A stretch of 53,092 nucleotides of DNA, taken from IMG/VR virus record IMGVR_UViG_3300025294_000135, positions 1 to 53,092 of that record; one strand, written 5' to 3'. The notes under the pieces were generated by a model. The model did not search any database. It was not told where the DNA came from and saw only the letters and a list, made by a program, of their open reading frames with translations. Positions 29,040 through 37,946 of this stretch are shown here, piece by piece. The first letter of the stretch is position 1, and each line of letters begins with the position of its first letter. The stretch is from a virus. Position numbers and translations under genes: made by a program.

Positions 29040-29450
29040 ATGGCGAGACCGACATACAAACCGACCGTGGCGACGCGGCGGAAGGTCGCTATTGCCGCTG
29101 GCGCAGGCATGTCGCACGAGGAAATCGCCATCGGCTTGGGCATTTCCCGCAACACGCTGGAAAAGCACTTCGAGGCCGAGCTGTCGCATGGCGCGTATGC
29201 CAAGCGGCTCGAGGTGCTGGTGGCCATGCACGTCGCCGCGAAGAAGGGCAACGTGGCCGCGCAGAAGGCATACACCTCGATGCCCATGCCGCGCGCCGCT
29301 GCTACGCCGCTGCCGGCTGATGAAGCTGGCGCGCCGAAGACCAAGGCAGCCGCCAAGGGCAAGAAGGAGCAGGCGCGCGCTGACGCGATCGGCGCGCAGG
29401 CCGGTACCGACTGGCAAGACCTGTTGCCCGGCTCGTCCGCATTGCAATGA
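29040..29450 (+). CDS. terS: Terminase small subunit
   Basis: A 136-aa DNA-binding packaging protein. N-terminal MARPTYKPTVATRRKVAIAA with GMSHEEIAIGLGISRNTLEKHFEAEL is an HTH that recognises the packaging site; the middle forms a coiled coil and the Ala/Lys-rich C-terminal region contacts TerL. Its stop overlaps the terL start. Confidence 0.88.
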   Translation: MARPTYKPTVATRRKVAIAAGAGMSHEEIAIGLGISRNTLEKHFEAELSHGAYAKRLEVLVAMHVAAKKGNVAAQKAYTSMPMPRAAATPLPADEAGAPKTKAAAKGKKEQARADAIGAQAGTDWQDLLPGSSALQ

Positions 29451-31150
29451 CGTGGGATCTATCCTGCCCGGACTGGGAAGACCGTCTGCGGACTGGCCGC
29501 TCGCTGGTGCCGAACCTGCCGATCGACGTCGCGCGCGGCGATCGCGCGGTGGCGGTCTTCAACAAGCTGCGCCTGGCGGATGTGCCGGGCACGCCGACGC
29601 TGGCCGAGGCCGGCGGCGAATGGTTCCGCGATATCGTGCGCGCGCTCTTCGGCTCGCTGGATCCGGTGACGCGCGAGCGTGCCATCCGGGAACTGTTCTT
29701 GCTGGTGCCGAAGAAGAACAGCAAGACGACTAACGGCGCGTTGCTGATGCTGACGGCGCTGCTGCTCAACGAGCGGCCGAACGCCTCGCTGATCATGACC
29801 GCGCCCGTGCAGGACGTCGCGCAACTCGCGTTCGATGCCGCGGCCGGAGCGATCGCGCTCGATGACGTGCTCGCAAAGAAGCTGCACGTGCGAGAGCACC
29901 TGAAGACGATCGTCCACCGGGAGACGAAGGCCGAGCTGCAGATCATGTCGTTCGATCCCGCCGCGCTGACCGGGCAGAAGCCGGTAGCGGCGCTGATCGA
30001 TGAGGTGCACGTCGTCGCCAAGATGAGCAAGGCCGCGAGCGCGATTCGTCAGTTGCGCGGCGGCATGCTGCCGTACCCCGAGGCGTTCCTCGCCTTCATC
30101 ACCACGCAGAGCGAGGAAGCGCCGGCCGGTGTGTTTCGTGCGGAGCTGCTGAAGGCGCGCGCGATTCGCGACGGGCGCCAGCAGGGCGCCATGCTGCCTG
30201 TGCTGTACGAGTTCCCCGAGGCGACGCAGAAGCGGCTGGACGCGTGGCAGGACCCCGCGAATTGGTCGATGGTCACGCCGAACGCTGGCCGATCGATCAC
30301 GATCGACCGTCTGGTGCAGGAATTCGAGACCGCTCGAAGCACAAGCGAGGAAGAACTGCGCGCCTGGGCGTCGCAGCATCTGAACGTCGAGATCGGCCTG
30401 GCGCTGCGGTCTGACAGCTGGGCCGGAGCCGAGCAGTGGGAGAAGCAGGCCGCGCCGAAGCGCTGCACCCTCCCTGCGTTGCTGCGCAGCTGCGAAGTGA
30501 TCGACGTGGGCGTGGACGGCGGTGGGTTGGACGACTTGCTCGGGCTGGCCGCCGTGGGCCGATGCCGGGAAACCGGGGACTGGCTCGCGTGGTGCAAGGC
30601 TTGGGCGCATCCGATCGTGCTCGAGCGCCGCAAGTCGGAGGCCGCGAAGCTGCTGGACCTGTCTGCCGCCGGTGATCTGGTGCTCGTCGACGAGATCGGC
30701 GAGGACGTCGAGCAGCTCGCGCAGGACGTGCTGAAGATCTACGACGCTGGTTTGCTGGACAAGATCGGCGTAGACCCTAGCGGTATCGGCGCTGTACTCG
30801 ATGCGCTCTCCGCTGCTGGCATACCGGAAAAGAACGCCAAAGGCGAGGACATGATCGTGGGCATCACGCAGGGCTATAAGCTGAATGGCACGATCAAGAC
30901 CACGGAGCGCAAGCTGGCCGAGGGCACGCTGTGGCACGGTGGCTCCGCGCTGATGAACTGGTGTGTGGGCAACGCCAAGGTGGAGCCTCGCGGTAACGCC
31001 ATCCTGATCACGAAACAGGCCAGCGGCACGGCCAAGATCGACCCGCTGATGGCACTGTTCAACGCCGTCGCGCTGCTGTCGCTAAATCCTGAAGGGATGG
31101 GCTCCATGGACGACTGGCTGAGCAATCCCATTATGGCGGGCCACGCATAA
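29447..31150 (+). CDS. terL: Terminase large subunit
   Basis: A 567-aa packaging motor of the HK97-like Terminase_1 family. Walker A variant VPKKNSKTT (87-95), Walker B ALIDEVH (182-188), coupling motif ITTQSEEAP, then an RNase H-type nuclease with Asp in VIDVGVDGGG and GVDPSG. It cuts the concatemer at cos and pumps DNA into the head. Overlaps terS (ATGA) and portal (TAATG). Confidence 0.96.
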   Translation: MTWDLSCPDWEDRLRTGRSLVPNLPIDVARGDRAVAVFNKLRLADVPGTPTLAEAGGEWFRDIVRALFGSLDPVTRERAIRELFLLVPKKNSKTTNGALLMLTALLLNERPNASLIMTAPVQDVAQLAFDAAAGAIALDDVLAKKLHVREHLKTIVHRETKAELQIMSFDPAALTGQKPVAALIDEVHVVAKMSKAASAIRQLRGGMLPYPEAFLAFITTQSEEAPAGVFRAELLKARAIRDGRQQGAMLPVLYEFPEATQKRLDAWQDPANWSMVTPNAGRSITIDRLVQEFETARSTSEEELRAWASQHLNVEIGLALRSDSWAGAEQWEKQAAPKRCTLPALLRSCEVIDVGVDGGGLDDLLGLAAVGRCRETGDWLAWCKAWAHPIVLERRKSEAAKLLDLSAAGDLVLVDEIGEDVEQLAQDVLKIYDAGLLDKIGVDPSGIGAVLDALSAAGIPEKNAKGEDMIVGITQGYKLNGTIKTTERKLAEGTLWHGGSALMNWCVGNAKVEPRGNAILITKQASGTAKIDPLMALFNAVALLSLNPEGMGSMDDWLSNPIMAGHA

Positions 31151-32439
31151 TGAAATTCAACCTCACACGCGTCGCTCACGGCGTCCGCGCGGCCATCGAC
31201 GGCTTCGTTCGGTCGTTTTCCCTGACCGACCCTGAGCTGTACAACCGCACCGCGGCGATCGAGGCGGGCGTCGAGGTCACGCCCAAGGCCGTGATGCAGT
31301 TGGACGCGGTCTGGAGCTGCGTGCGCCTGATCTCGGAGACGATCGCGACGCTGCCGCTGGCCATGTATGAGCGCACGTCGGCCGGAAAGCGCGTGTCGCC
31401 CCAGCATCCGCTGCATTTCGTCATCCACGACCAGCCGAACGCCGACTCCACGGCTTCGGTGTTCTGGGAAGCGATGGTGGCGGCAATGCTGCTGCGCGGC
31501 GCCGGCAGAGCCGAGAAGCTGTATGTCGGCGACCAACTCGTCGGTCTGGCTTACCTCGACCCCGACAAGCTGGTGTGCACGCGCGACTTCAACACCGGGC
31601 GTAAGAAGTACACGTATCCGCGCCCGAACGGTACGCTGCGCGAGATTCCGGAGGCCCGCGTCTGGACGATCCCGGGCTTCACGCTTGACGGCGTCAACGG
31701 CGTGTCGGTGATCGCGTATGGCGCCAAGGTGTTCGGCAACGCGATGGCGGCGGATAAGGCCGCCGCGCAGACGTTCAAGTCTGGCTTGCTGCAGACCGTC
31801 TACTACAAGATGGCGGCGTTCCTCAGCCCCAAGCAGCGCGCGGAGTTTAAGGCGAACCTTCAAGGCTCTGTAGAGAGAGGCGAAACGCCACTGCTCGAAG
31901 GGGGCAGCTCGGTTGAATCGATCGGTATCAAGCCATCCGACGCGCAGTTGCTAGAGTCGCGCGGCTACTCGGTCGAGGCCATCTGCCGCTGGTTTCGCGT
32001 GCCGCCATGGATGGTGGGGCACACGGAGAAATCCACCAGTTGGGGCACCGGCATCGAGCAGCAGATGATCGGGTTCCTGACGTTCACGCTGGCACCTTGG
32101 CTGAAGCGGATCGAGCAGGCGATCAGCAAGGATCTGCTCCGGCCCGGCGAGCGTGCGCGCTACTACCCGAAGTTCTCCGTCGAGGGGTTGCTGCGTGCTG
32201 ACAGCGCCGCGCGCGCTGCTTTCTACGCCGCGATGGTGAACAACGGCATCCTCACTCGCGACGAGGTGCGCGAGCTCGAAGACCGCGAGCCGATGGGTGG
32301 AAACGCCGCGGTGCTGACCGTCCAGTCGGCTATGACCACGCTCGACGGGCTCGGCACGGCTGACGCCAGCGACGCCAACAACGCGAGGGCGGCCATTCGC
32401 GCCTTCCTCGGCTTCGAAGACGACCAGAAAAGGGATTGA
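31150..32439 (+). CDS. Portal protein, HK97 family
   Basis: A 429-aa portal. Family signatures include VMQLDAVWSCVRLISETIATLPLAMYE at the N-terminus, YGAKVFGNAMAADKAAAQTFK, ESRGYSVEAICRWFRVPPWMVGHTEKSTSWGTGIEQQMIGF and the C-terminal NGILTRDEVRELEDREPMGG. It forms the dodecameric vertex for DNA entry and tail attachment. Confidence 0.96.
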   Translation: MKFNLTRVAHGVRAAIDGFVRSFSLTDPELYNRTAAIEAGVEVTPKAVMQLDAVWSCVRLISETIATLPLAMYERTSAGKRVSPQHPLHFVIHDQPNADSTASVFWEAMVAAMLLRGAGRAEKLYVGDQLVGLAYLDPDKLVCTRDFNTGRKKYTYPRPNGTLREIPEARVWTIPGFTLDGVNGVSVIAYGAKVFGNAMAADKAAAQTFKSGLLQTVYYKMAAFLSPKQRAEFKANLQGSVERGETPLLEGGSSVESIGIKPSDAQLLESRGYSVEAICRWFRVPPWMVGHTEKSTSWGTGIEQQMIGFLTFTLAPWLKRIEQAISKDLLRPGERARYYPKFSVEGLLRADSAARAAFYAAMVNNGILTRDEVRELEDREPMGGNAAVLTVQSAMTTLDGLGTADASDANNARAAIRAFLGFEDDQKRD

Positions 32440-32443
32440 TCCC

Positions 32444-33313
32444 ATGAGCAAGAAGACGCTTCCGGGTGCGCCGGAGGGGCGCCCCTGCGCCGGAATTTCG
32501 AGCCAGCTGCAACCGCGCGCGCTCGACCGCTGGCATGCCAACGTGCGCGCCGCCTCTGACGACAACGCCGAGCGCACGATCAGCGTCTATGACGTGATTG
32601 GCTATGACTACTGGTCAGGCGACGGGGTGACTGCGAAGCGCATTGCCGGCGCGCTGCGCGGCATGGGCGCCGGGCCGGTGACGGTGAACGTCAACTCGCC
32701 GGGCGGCGACATGTTCGAGGGCCTGGCGATCTACAACCTGCTGCGCGAGCACGATGGCGAGGTCACGGTCAAGGTGCTCGGCCTCGCTGCGTCGGCCGCC
32801 TCGATCATCGCGATGGCCGGCGACACGGTACAGATCGCCCGCGCGGGCTTCCTGATGATCCACAACGCGTGGGTGATGGCCATCGGCAACCGGAACGATC
32901 TGATCGAGGTCGCCGCGACGCTGCAGCCGTTCGATGATGCGATGGCCAGCATCTATGCCGCGCGCACCGGGCAGGACATCAAGGCAATGGCGAAGCTCAT
33001 GGACGCCGAGACGTGGATCGGCGGACAGGCCGCGATCGACGATGGCTTTGCCGACGATTTCCTGCCTTCCGACCAGGTGAAGAAAGGCGAGGGCAAGGCC
33101 AGCGCCTCGGCGATCCGTCGAATTGAGGCCGCGCTGCGCTCCAGCGGCTTGCCCAAATCCGAGGCCATGCGCCTCATCAGTGAATTGAAGTCCAGCTCGG
33201 GCGATCCGGCTGGCAGCGGTGAGGGAGATCCCACCGAACGAGTCGAGCCTCGGCCCGATTCCCTCAGTAGTGCCGCGGCATTGGCCGCATCCCTCATCTC
33301 AATCAACGCTTGA
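32444..33313 (+). CDS. ClpP-like head maturation protease
   Basis: A 289-aa S14-type protease: VNVNSPGGDMFEGLAIYNLL, nucleophile Ser117 in GLAASAAS, His140 in MIHNAW. The C-terminal ~80 residues are a charged, disordered scaffold-like tail (SGEGDPTERVEPRPD). It trims capsid N-termini during maturation. It sits between portal and capsid as in HK97-like phages. Confidence 0.93.
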   Translation: MSKKTLPGAPEGRPCAGISSQLQPRALDRWHANVRAASDDNAERTISVYDVIGYDYWSGDGVTAKRIAGALRGMGAGPVTVNVNSPGGDMFEGLAIYNLLREHDGEVTVKVLGLAASAASIIAMAGDTVQIARAGFLMIHNAWVMAIGNRNDLIEVAATLQPFDDAMASIYAARTGQDIKAMAKLMDAETWIGGQAAIDDGFADDFLPSDQVKKGEGKASASAIRRIEAALRSSGLPKSEAMRLISELKSSSGDPAGSGEGDPTERVEPRPDSLSSAAALAASLISINA

Positions 33314-33323
33314 AAGGCACACC

Positions 33324-34517
33324 ATGTCGCAAATCGAGAAGGACATCGAGTCGATCAACGCCAGCCTGTCGAAGGTCAGCGATCAGATCAAGACCCATGC
33401 CGAGGCGTTCGTAAAGAACGCGAAGCAAAGCGAGGAAGCCGTCGCAAAGGTGGACGAGCTGCTGAGCAAGCACGGCGAACTCCAGAGCAGCCTGACGGCA
33501 ACCCAACAGGCGCTGGCTAAGCTGGAAGCGAACGGCGCAGGCGGCGACGTCCAACACCTGTCGTTCGGTGCGCAGTTTGTCGAAGGCGAGAAGTTCAAGG
33601 CGCTGGCCGAGCAAGCCACGCCCCGCGGCCGCGCCGATATGACGTTCCACGCCGCGATCACGAGTCTGACGACCGACGCCGACGGCTCGGCCGGTGATCT
33701 GGTGCAGACGACCCGCCTCCCTGGCGTGCTGCCGCTGCCCCAGCGCCGCATGACGGTACGCGATCTGATCACCCCGGGCACGATGGACGGCAACACGCTG
33801 GAGTATGTGAAGGAAACCGGCTTCACAAACAACGCCGGCATGGTGGCGGAAGGCGCGAAGAAGCCGGAATCGTCGATCAAGTTCGACCTGGTGAACACGT
33901 CGGCGAAGGTCATCGCGCACTTCGTGAAGGCGTCCCGCCAGATTCTGAGCGACGCGTCGCAACTGGCCAGCATCATCGACGGCCGCCTGCGCTACGGTCT
34001 GGCGTTCAAGGAAGAACAGCAGCTGCTGAACGGTGACGGCACCGGCCAGAACCTGCTGGGCATCATCCCGCAGGCATCTGCCTTCGCCGCGCCATTCGAC
34101 CCGGCCGGCACCGAGACGAACATCGACAACATCCGTCTGGCGATGCTGCAGGCTTTCCTGGCCGAATACCCGGCCACCGGCCACGTCATGAACCCCATCG
34201 ACTGGGCGCGCATTGAGCTGCTGAAGGACACCACGGGCCGCTACATCATCGGCAACCCGCAGGGCAGCATCGGCGCCACGCTGTGGAATCTGCCGGTGGT
34301 CGAGACGCAGGCCATCCCCGTGGACAAGTTTCTGACCGGCGCGTTCAAGCTCGGTGCCCAGGTCTTCGACCGCTGGCTGGCCCGGGTGGAAGTGGCGACC
34401 GAGAACGAAGACGACTTCGTGAAGAACATGGTCACCATCCTGGCCGAAGAGCGCCTGGCTCTGGCGGTGTACCGCCCGGAGGCGTTCATCTACGGCGACT
34501 TCGGCAACGTGGCCTGA
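33324..34517 (+). CDS. Major capsid protein, HK97 fold
   Basis: A 397-aa capsid protein. Residues ~1-85 (SQIEKDIESINASLSKVSDQ) form the coiled-coil delta/scaffold domain that the ClpP-like protease removes; the remainder holds TTRLPGVLPLPQRRMTVRDLI, ETGFTNNAGMVAEGAKKPESS and VMNPIDWARIELLKDTTGRYI, all typical of HK97 coat proteins. Start 33324 follows GAAAGGCAC; upstream frame is the protease tail in another frame. Confidence 0.96.
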   Translation: MSQIEKDIESINASLSKVSDQIKTHAEAFVKNAKQSEEAVAKVDELLSKHGELQSSLTATQQALAKLEANGAGGDVQHLSFGAQFVEGEKFKALAEQATPRGRADMTFHAAITSLTTDADGSAGDLVQTTRLPGVLPLPQRRMTVRDLITPGTMDGNTLEYVKETGFTNNAGMVAEGAKKPESSIKFDLVNTSAKVIAHFVKASRQILSDASQLASIIDGRLRYGLAFKEEQQLLNGDGTGQNLLGIIPQASAFAAPFDPAGTETNIDNIRLAMLQAFLAEYPATGHVMNPIDWARIELLKDTTGRYIIGNPQGSIGATLWNLPVVETQAIPVDKFLTGAFKLGAQVFDRWLARVEVATENEDDFVKNMVTILAEERLALAVYRPEAFIYGDFGNVA

Positions 34518-34540
34518 TCGGCGTCAGCCGACCAGCAGGG

Positions 34541-34561
34541 GCCCGCTTCGGCGGGCTTTTG
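34541..34561 (+). terminator. Stem-loop terminator after the capsid gene
   Basis: GCCCGC-TTCG-GCGGGC followed by TTTTG. A UUCG-type loop; likely reduces but does not abolish readthrough, giving more capsid than connector message. Confidence 0.65.
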
Positions 34562-34581
34562 TCACTTCCGTGGAGATCATC

Positions 34582-35091
34582 ATGAAGATCAAGTTCAAGG
34601 CGCCGGATCCGCGCGCCGGCACGGTCGTCCAGCTGGACAGCAGCCGTGCACAGCATTTCATCGACACGGGCGCCGCCGAGCTGGTGAAGGACGACGAACA
34701 CCGCTCGACCGTGGCCCGTGCCGAGCTGGACAGGGCGCTGGCCAGCATCCCGCAGGACGAAACGGATGCCGACTACCTTGTGGGCGCGTTGCGCGCGCAC
34801 TTCAAGGGCGTCTTCACCGACGCCGACGAGGCGAAGGTGAGGGGAGTGGTGGACGCCAATGCCGCTGCGCAGGCCGAAGCCAGGGCGAAGCGGGAGGCCG
34901 AAGACCTTGCCGCCGCGGAGTCGAAGGCAAGGCAAGAGGCCGAGGAACAGGCTGCGCGCGACAAGGCCGCTGCCGAAGAGCAAGCTCGGAAGGAAGAGGA
35001 AACGCGTCTCGCTGCCGAGGCCGCAGCTGCCGCCGAGAAGGAGAAGGCGGCCGCCGAGGCGAAGACGAAAGCCAAGGCCAGGGGAGCCTGA
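34582..35091 (+). CDS. Head-associated protein with long Ala/Glu/Lys coiled coil
   Basis: A 169-aa protein. Residues 1-85 are globular (MKIKFKAPDPRAGTVVQLDS, AQHFIDTGAAELVKDD), a pattern often seen in phage head proteins; residues ~90-169 are a continuous charged helix rich in EAE/KAR. Start 34582 has GGAG upstream; GTG at 34570 is less likely. Probably head assembly or decoration; exact role unknown. Confidence 0.65.
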   Translation: MKIKFKAPDPRAGTVVQLDSSRAQHFIDTGAAELVKDDEHRSTVARAELDRALASIPQDETDADYLVGALRAHFKGVFTDADEAKVRGVVDANAAAQAEARAKREAEDLAAAESKARQEAEEQAARDKAAAEEQARKEEETRLAAEAAAAAEKEKAAAEAKTKAKARGA

Positions 35092-35092
35092 C

Positions 35093-35437
35093 ATGCCGAT
35101 CCTCGCTATCGACATGGTGAAGTCGCACCTGCGGGTCACGTGGACGAACGAGGACCAGTTGATCGGGATCTACCACGCGGCGGCTGAGGGCGCCGCGATG
35201 TCATTCCTGAACCGGAAGGTCTACAGCGACGAGGCTGCGATGGCGGCAGCGGTCGAAGCTGGGACCGCTGGTGACGACCCGATGGTCGCGAACGCCGAGT
35301 TTCATGCCGCTGTGCTGCTGACGGCGGGCCATCTGTACGTCAACCGCGAGGAGGTGGTGCTTGGCGTCACGGCTGTCAACTTGCCGATGGGCGCGCGAGA
35401 CTTCCTCCAACCCTACCGCGTGGGGCTGGGCGTATGA
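35093..35437 (+). CDS. Head-tail connector (gp6-like)
   Basis: A 114-aa protein of the HK97 gp6-type connector family: MPILAIDMVKSHLRVTWTNE, DQLIGIYHAAAEGAAMSFLNRKVY, and AVLLTAGHLYVNREEVV. Helical; forms a ring under the portal. Coupled to the next gene by ATGA. Confidence 0.88.
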   Translation: MPILAIDMVKSHLRVTWTNEDQLIGIYHAAAEGAAMSFLNRKVYSDEAAMAAAVEAGTAGDDPMVANAEFHAAVLLTAGHLYVNREEVVLGVTAVNLPMGARDFLQPYRVGLGV

Positions 35438-35769
35438 GGGCCGGCCAGCGCAGCGAGCGCGTAGAGATCCAGCGCCCTGCCGATGGCCAGGACGATCTGG
35501 GACAGCCGATCATCGGCTGGGTGACCGTCCGGCCGGTGTGGGCCAACATCCTGCACCGGAGCGGCATCGAGGCGATCCGTTCCGACGCGCCGACGTCGAT
35601 CGTGCAGGCCAGCGCGCGCATTCCATGGCCAGCGGCCGAGGGCGTGACCACCGCTATGCGCATTCTGTGCGCCGATGGCACTGCATACGGGATCAAGGCG
35701 ATCCTGCCGGACCGCGTGAAGCGCGAGTTCGTCGATCTGGTCTGCGAAACAGGTGGCTCCGATGGCTAA
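35434..35769 (+). CDS. Head closure / head-tail joining protein
   Basis: A 111-aa beta-barrel protein: MRAGQRSERVEIQRPADGQD, GQPIIGWVTVRPVWANILHRSGIEAIRSDAP, and YGIKAILPDRVKREFVDLVCE, the pattern of the phage head-tail joining family (gp7/SPP1 gp16). Overlaps both neighbours. Confidence 0.88.
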   Translation: MRAGQRSERVEIQRPADGQDDLGQPIIGWVTVRPVWANILHRSGIEAIRSDAPTSIVQASARIPWPAAEGVTTAMRILCADGTAYGIKAILPDRVKREFVDLVCETGGSDG

Positions 35770-36112
35770 CTCCGCTGAGAAGGTGGTTGCGGAAGCCCTG
35801 AAGACGATCGCCGGGCTCAAGATTTTCCCCGACGTGGCGCCCACCGGAACGGTCGGGCCTTACGTCACGTATCAGGCCGTTGGCGGTCAGGACGTCAACG
35901 GGCTGGACGGACCCGCTGACCTCGAGAACCAGCGTATGCAGATCACAGCGTGGTCGCCGACTCGCGACGCCTCGGGGGAAACCATGCGTGCCGCGCGTAC
36001 GGCGATCGCGGCGGCCGGCGGCATCCCCATTGGCGCGCCGGTGAGCCAGTACGAATCGGACACCAAGCTGTACGGGAGCCGGCTGGATTTCTCGGTTTGG
36101 TTCCGGCCCTGA
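35762..36112 (+). CDS. Tail terminator / DUF3168 protein
   Basis: A 116-aa protein: MANSAEKVVAEALKTIAGLK, PYVTYQAVGGQDVNGLDGPADLENQRMQITAW, LDFSVWFRP at the end, matching DUF3168 tail completion proteins that cap the tail tube before joining the head. ATG 35762 overlaps the previous gene. Confidence 0.88.
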   Translation: MANSAEKVVAEALKTIAGLKIFPDVAPTGTVGPYVTYQAVGGQDVNGLDGPADLENQRMQITAWSPTRDASGETMRAARTAIAAAGGIPIGAPVSQYESDTKLYGSRLDFSVWFRP

Positions 36113-36129
36113 TTGATTGATTTTCCCTC

Positions 36130-36151
36130 GCCCGCCCTGCGCGGGCATTTT
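36130..36151 (+). terminator. Stem-loop before the tail tube gene
   Basis: GCCCGC / GCGGGC stem with CCTGC loop then ATTTT. Similar in form to other weak terminators flanking highly expressed structural genes here. Confidence 0.55.
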
Positions 36152-36168
36152 CATCTGAAGAGGTCAAC

Positions 36169-36810
36169 ATGCCATCTACCGCAATTTCCGCGCAGGGCTC
36201 GAAACTGGAAATTTCCAGCACCGCAGGCGCGGCCAAGACCCTCACCGCCATCGCGCTGGGCTTTCCGACGATTCTGACGTCCGCTGCCCACGGCTTGGCG
36301 AACGGTGACGTCGTCACGCTGGCCGGCCTTACCGGCGCCGACGCGGCGCTGCTCAATGGGCAGACCGTGGTGGTGAAGAACAAGACCCCCAACACGTTCG
36401 CCGTAGACATCGACACGACCGGCAAGACCGTCACCGCTGCCGGCAATGCCACGCCGCTGAACTGGACGAAGATCGAGAACCTGGTCTCGTTCAACGGCTT
36501 CGACGGCCAGGCCAGCGAACTGGATGTGACCGATCTTGACTCGACGGCCAAGGAATTCATGCTCGGCCTGCAGGACTGGGGCACCTTCAGCTTCGATGTG
36601 AACCGGGACTTCAACGACGCTGGCCAGCAGGCGGTCGATGCAGCCAAGCGCGCGGGTTCGCAGAAGTCGTTCAAGCTCACGCTGCCCAACGGCAAGACGA
36701 AGACCTTCAACGGCTACGTGAAGAACAGCCCCTTGGAAGGCGGCGTCGATCAGGTGCTGAAGACCTCGGGCGTGACGCTGCGCATCACTGGCGACGTGGT
36801 GGACGCATAA
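36169..36810 (+). CDS. Major tail tube protein
   Basis: A 213-aa tail tube protein of the lambda V/HK97-like group. N-terminal SAQGSKLEISS, an inserted domain (SAAHGLANGDVVTLAGLTGA), then NLVSFNGFDGQASELDVTDLDSTAKEFMLGLQDWGTFSFDV and a C-terminal FNGYVKNSPLEGGVDQVLKTSGVTLRITGDV. The central DVTDLDSTAKEF is the strongest family mark. It is directly before the tail chaperones, as usual. Confidence 0.9.
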   Translation: MPSTAISAQGSKLEISSTAGAAKTLTAIALGFPTILTSAAHGLANGDVVTLAGLTGADAALLNGQTVVVKNKTPNTFAVDIDTTGKTVTAAGNATPLNWTKIENLVSFNGFDGQASELDVTDLDSTAKEFMLGLQDWGTFSFDVNRDFNDAGQQAVDAAKRAGSQKSFKLTLPNGKTKTFNGYVKNSPLEGGVDQVLKTSGVTLRITGDVVDA

Positions 36811-36811
36811 C

Positions 36812-37216
36812 ATGGCCCTCTTGTCGAAAGCAGCAATTCTGGCCGCCGTGGACCTCCAGTCGGAAGATGTGGAGGTCCCGGAGTGGGGTGGCACGGTGCG
36901 TGTCGCCATGATGTCCGGCAAGGCGCGCGACGAGTTCTTCGGCCGCCAGGGCGAGGACAAGGTGCCGTATAGCCAGTTCGCGGCGAGCGTGCTGGTGTCC
37001 ACCGTGATCGACGAGGACGGCAATCCGGTCTTCGACGAGACCGATGTCGCGGCGCTGCGCGCAAAGAGCCAGGCCGCAATGGACCGCGTACTGGCAGTGT
37101 CGCTGCGGCTCAACGGTATCGGCCCGAGCGCCGCGGAGGCTGCGGAAAAAAACTCCGCCGCCGCCCCGAGCGGCGATTCTGGTTCCGCCTCGCCCTCGCC
37201 CTCGGAAAGTCAGTAG
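36812..37216 (+). CDS. Tail assembly chaperone (gpG-like)
   Basis: A 134-aa chaperone: MALLSKAAILAAVDLQSEDV, EVPEWGGTVRVAMMSGKARDEFFGR and VALRAKSQAAMDRVLAVSLRLNG, typical of lambda gpG-type proteins. The C-terminal ~20 residues (SAAAPSGDSGSASPSPSESQ) are low-complexity because they are read after the slip site in the zero frame. Confidence 0.88.
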   Translation: MALLSKAAILAAVDLQSEDVEVPEWGGTVRVAMMSGKARDEFFGRQGEDKVPYSQFAASVLVSTVIDEDGNPVFDETDVAALRAKSQAAMDRVLAVSLRLNGIGPSAAEAAEKNSAAAPSGDSGSASPSPSESQ

Positions 37217-37506
37217 CAGAGGCTCAGGCGACCATCGACGCGGCCGAGTTCAACGAATGGATGGCGTTCTATCGGCTGGAGCCGTGGGGCAGCCACTACG
37301 ACGACCTCCGGGCCGGTGTGGTGGCGTCGATGATAGGCAACGTCCACCGCGACCGGCAGAAGCAGGCCACACCGTTCGGCGACCTTGACTTCATTCCGTG
37401 GAATGAGCACGGGCGCGCGGCGCGCTCCGCAGAGCCGATCTTGCTCGATGACGCCGACGCGCAGTCTGACCTGATCGCGCGAACGATGTTTCCCCCGAGG
37501 ACGTGA
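36812..37506 (+). CDS. Tail assembly chaperone fusion (gpGT-like), by -1 frameshift
   Basis: Ribosomes slipping back one base at 37147-37153 pass the gpG stop and read to 37506, adding about 117 residues: FWFRLALALGKSVAEAQATI, then DAAEFNEWMAFYRLEPWGSHYDDLRAG and QKQATPFGDLDFIPW. This T part has the family's E-F-x-E-W and EPWG signatures. The final join is 36812-37153 plus 37153-37506. The fusion binds the tape measure protein during tail assembly. Confidence 0.88.
37147..37153 (+). other. Programmed -1 frameshift slippery site A AAA AAC
   Basis: The heptamer lies in the codons Glu-Lys-Asn of gpG (GA A AAA AAC), exactly in the X XXY YYZ phase. The T frame is open from before the site to 37506 and lacks its own start with a ribosome site before the conserved part. 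Confidence 0.9.
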
Positions 37507-37946
37507 TGGCGAAGCCCAGATCAGTAACGGTCGAGAACCCGGGCGGCCTGAAGGCAGCCCTGAACGCGCTCGACGAAGTCGCCAGCGAATCGGTGCTTCG
37601 TCAGGCGGCCGTCGCCGGCGCGCGCGTGATCCACACGGAGGTGAAGCTGCGCGCGCCAGTGGACAAGGGCATCTACGAGGGCAAGTCGAGCAAGCGGCCG
37701 TTCGGATTCTTGCGCGAGCACATCATCATCGCCTACGACGACGAGCAGTCGGTACCCGGGCGGCTGGCTTCGTATCTCGTGACCTGGTCGAAGGAAGCGT
37801 TCTACGGGCGCTTCCTCGAGTACGGCACGTCGAAAATGGCCGCGCAGCCTTTCCTGCGGCCGGGCTTCGAGGCAAAGCGCAAGGCCGCGGCCGCAGCGGT
37901 CGGTGAAGTGATTCAGAAGAAGGCGAAGGAGCTTACCGGTGGCTGA
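37506..37946 (+). CDS. HK97 gp10-like tail completion/neck protein
   Basis: A 146-aa protein of the HK97-gp10 family: LKAALNALDEVASESVLRQAAVAGARVIHTEVKLRAPVD, then EAFYGRFLEYGTSKMAAQPFLRPGFEAKR, the family's F-x-E-(Y/F)-G-T-x-x-x-x-A-x-P-F-x-R-P pattern. ATG overlaps the gpT stop. Unusually it lies after the chaperones rather than between the joining and terminator genes. Confidence 0.9.
   Translation: MAKPRSVTVENPGGLKAALNALDEVASESVLRQAAVAGARVIHTEVKLRAPVDKGIYEGKSSKRPFGFLREHIIIAYDDEQSVPGRLASYLVTWSKEAFYGRFLEYGTSKMAAQPFLRPGFEAKRKAAAAAVGEVIQKKAKELTGG

Noticed and set aside
29459-30937. 492-codon minus-strand open frame
   Set aside because: Antisense to the terminase large subunit, no domain features.
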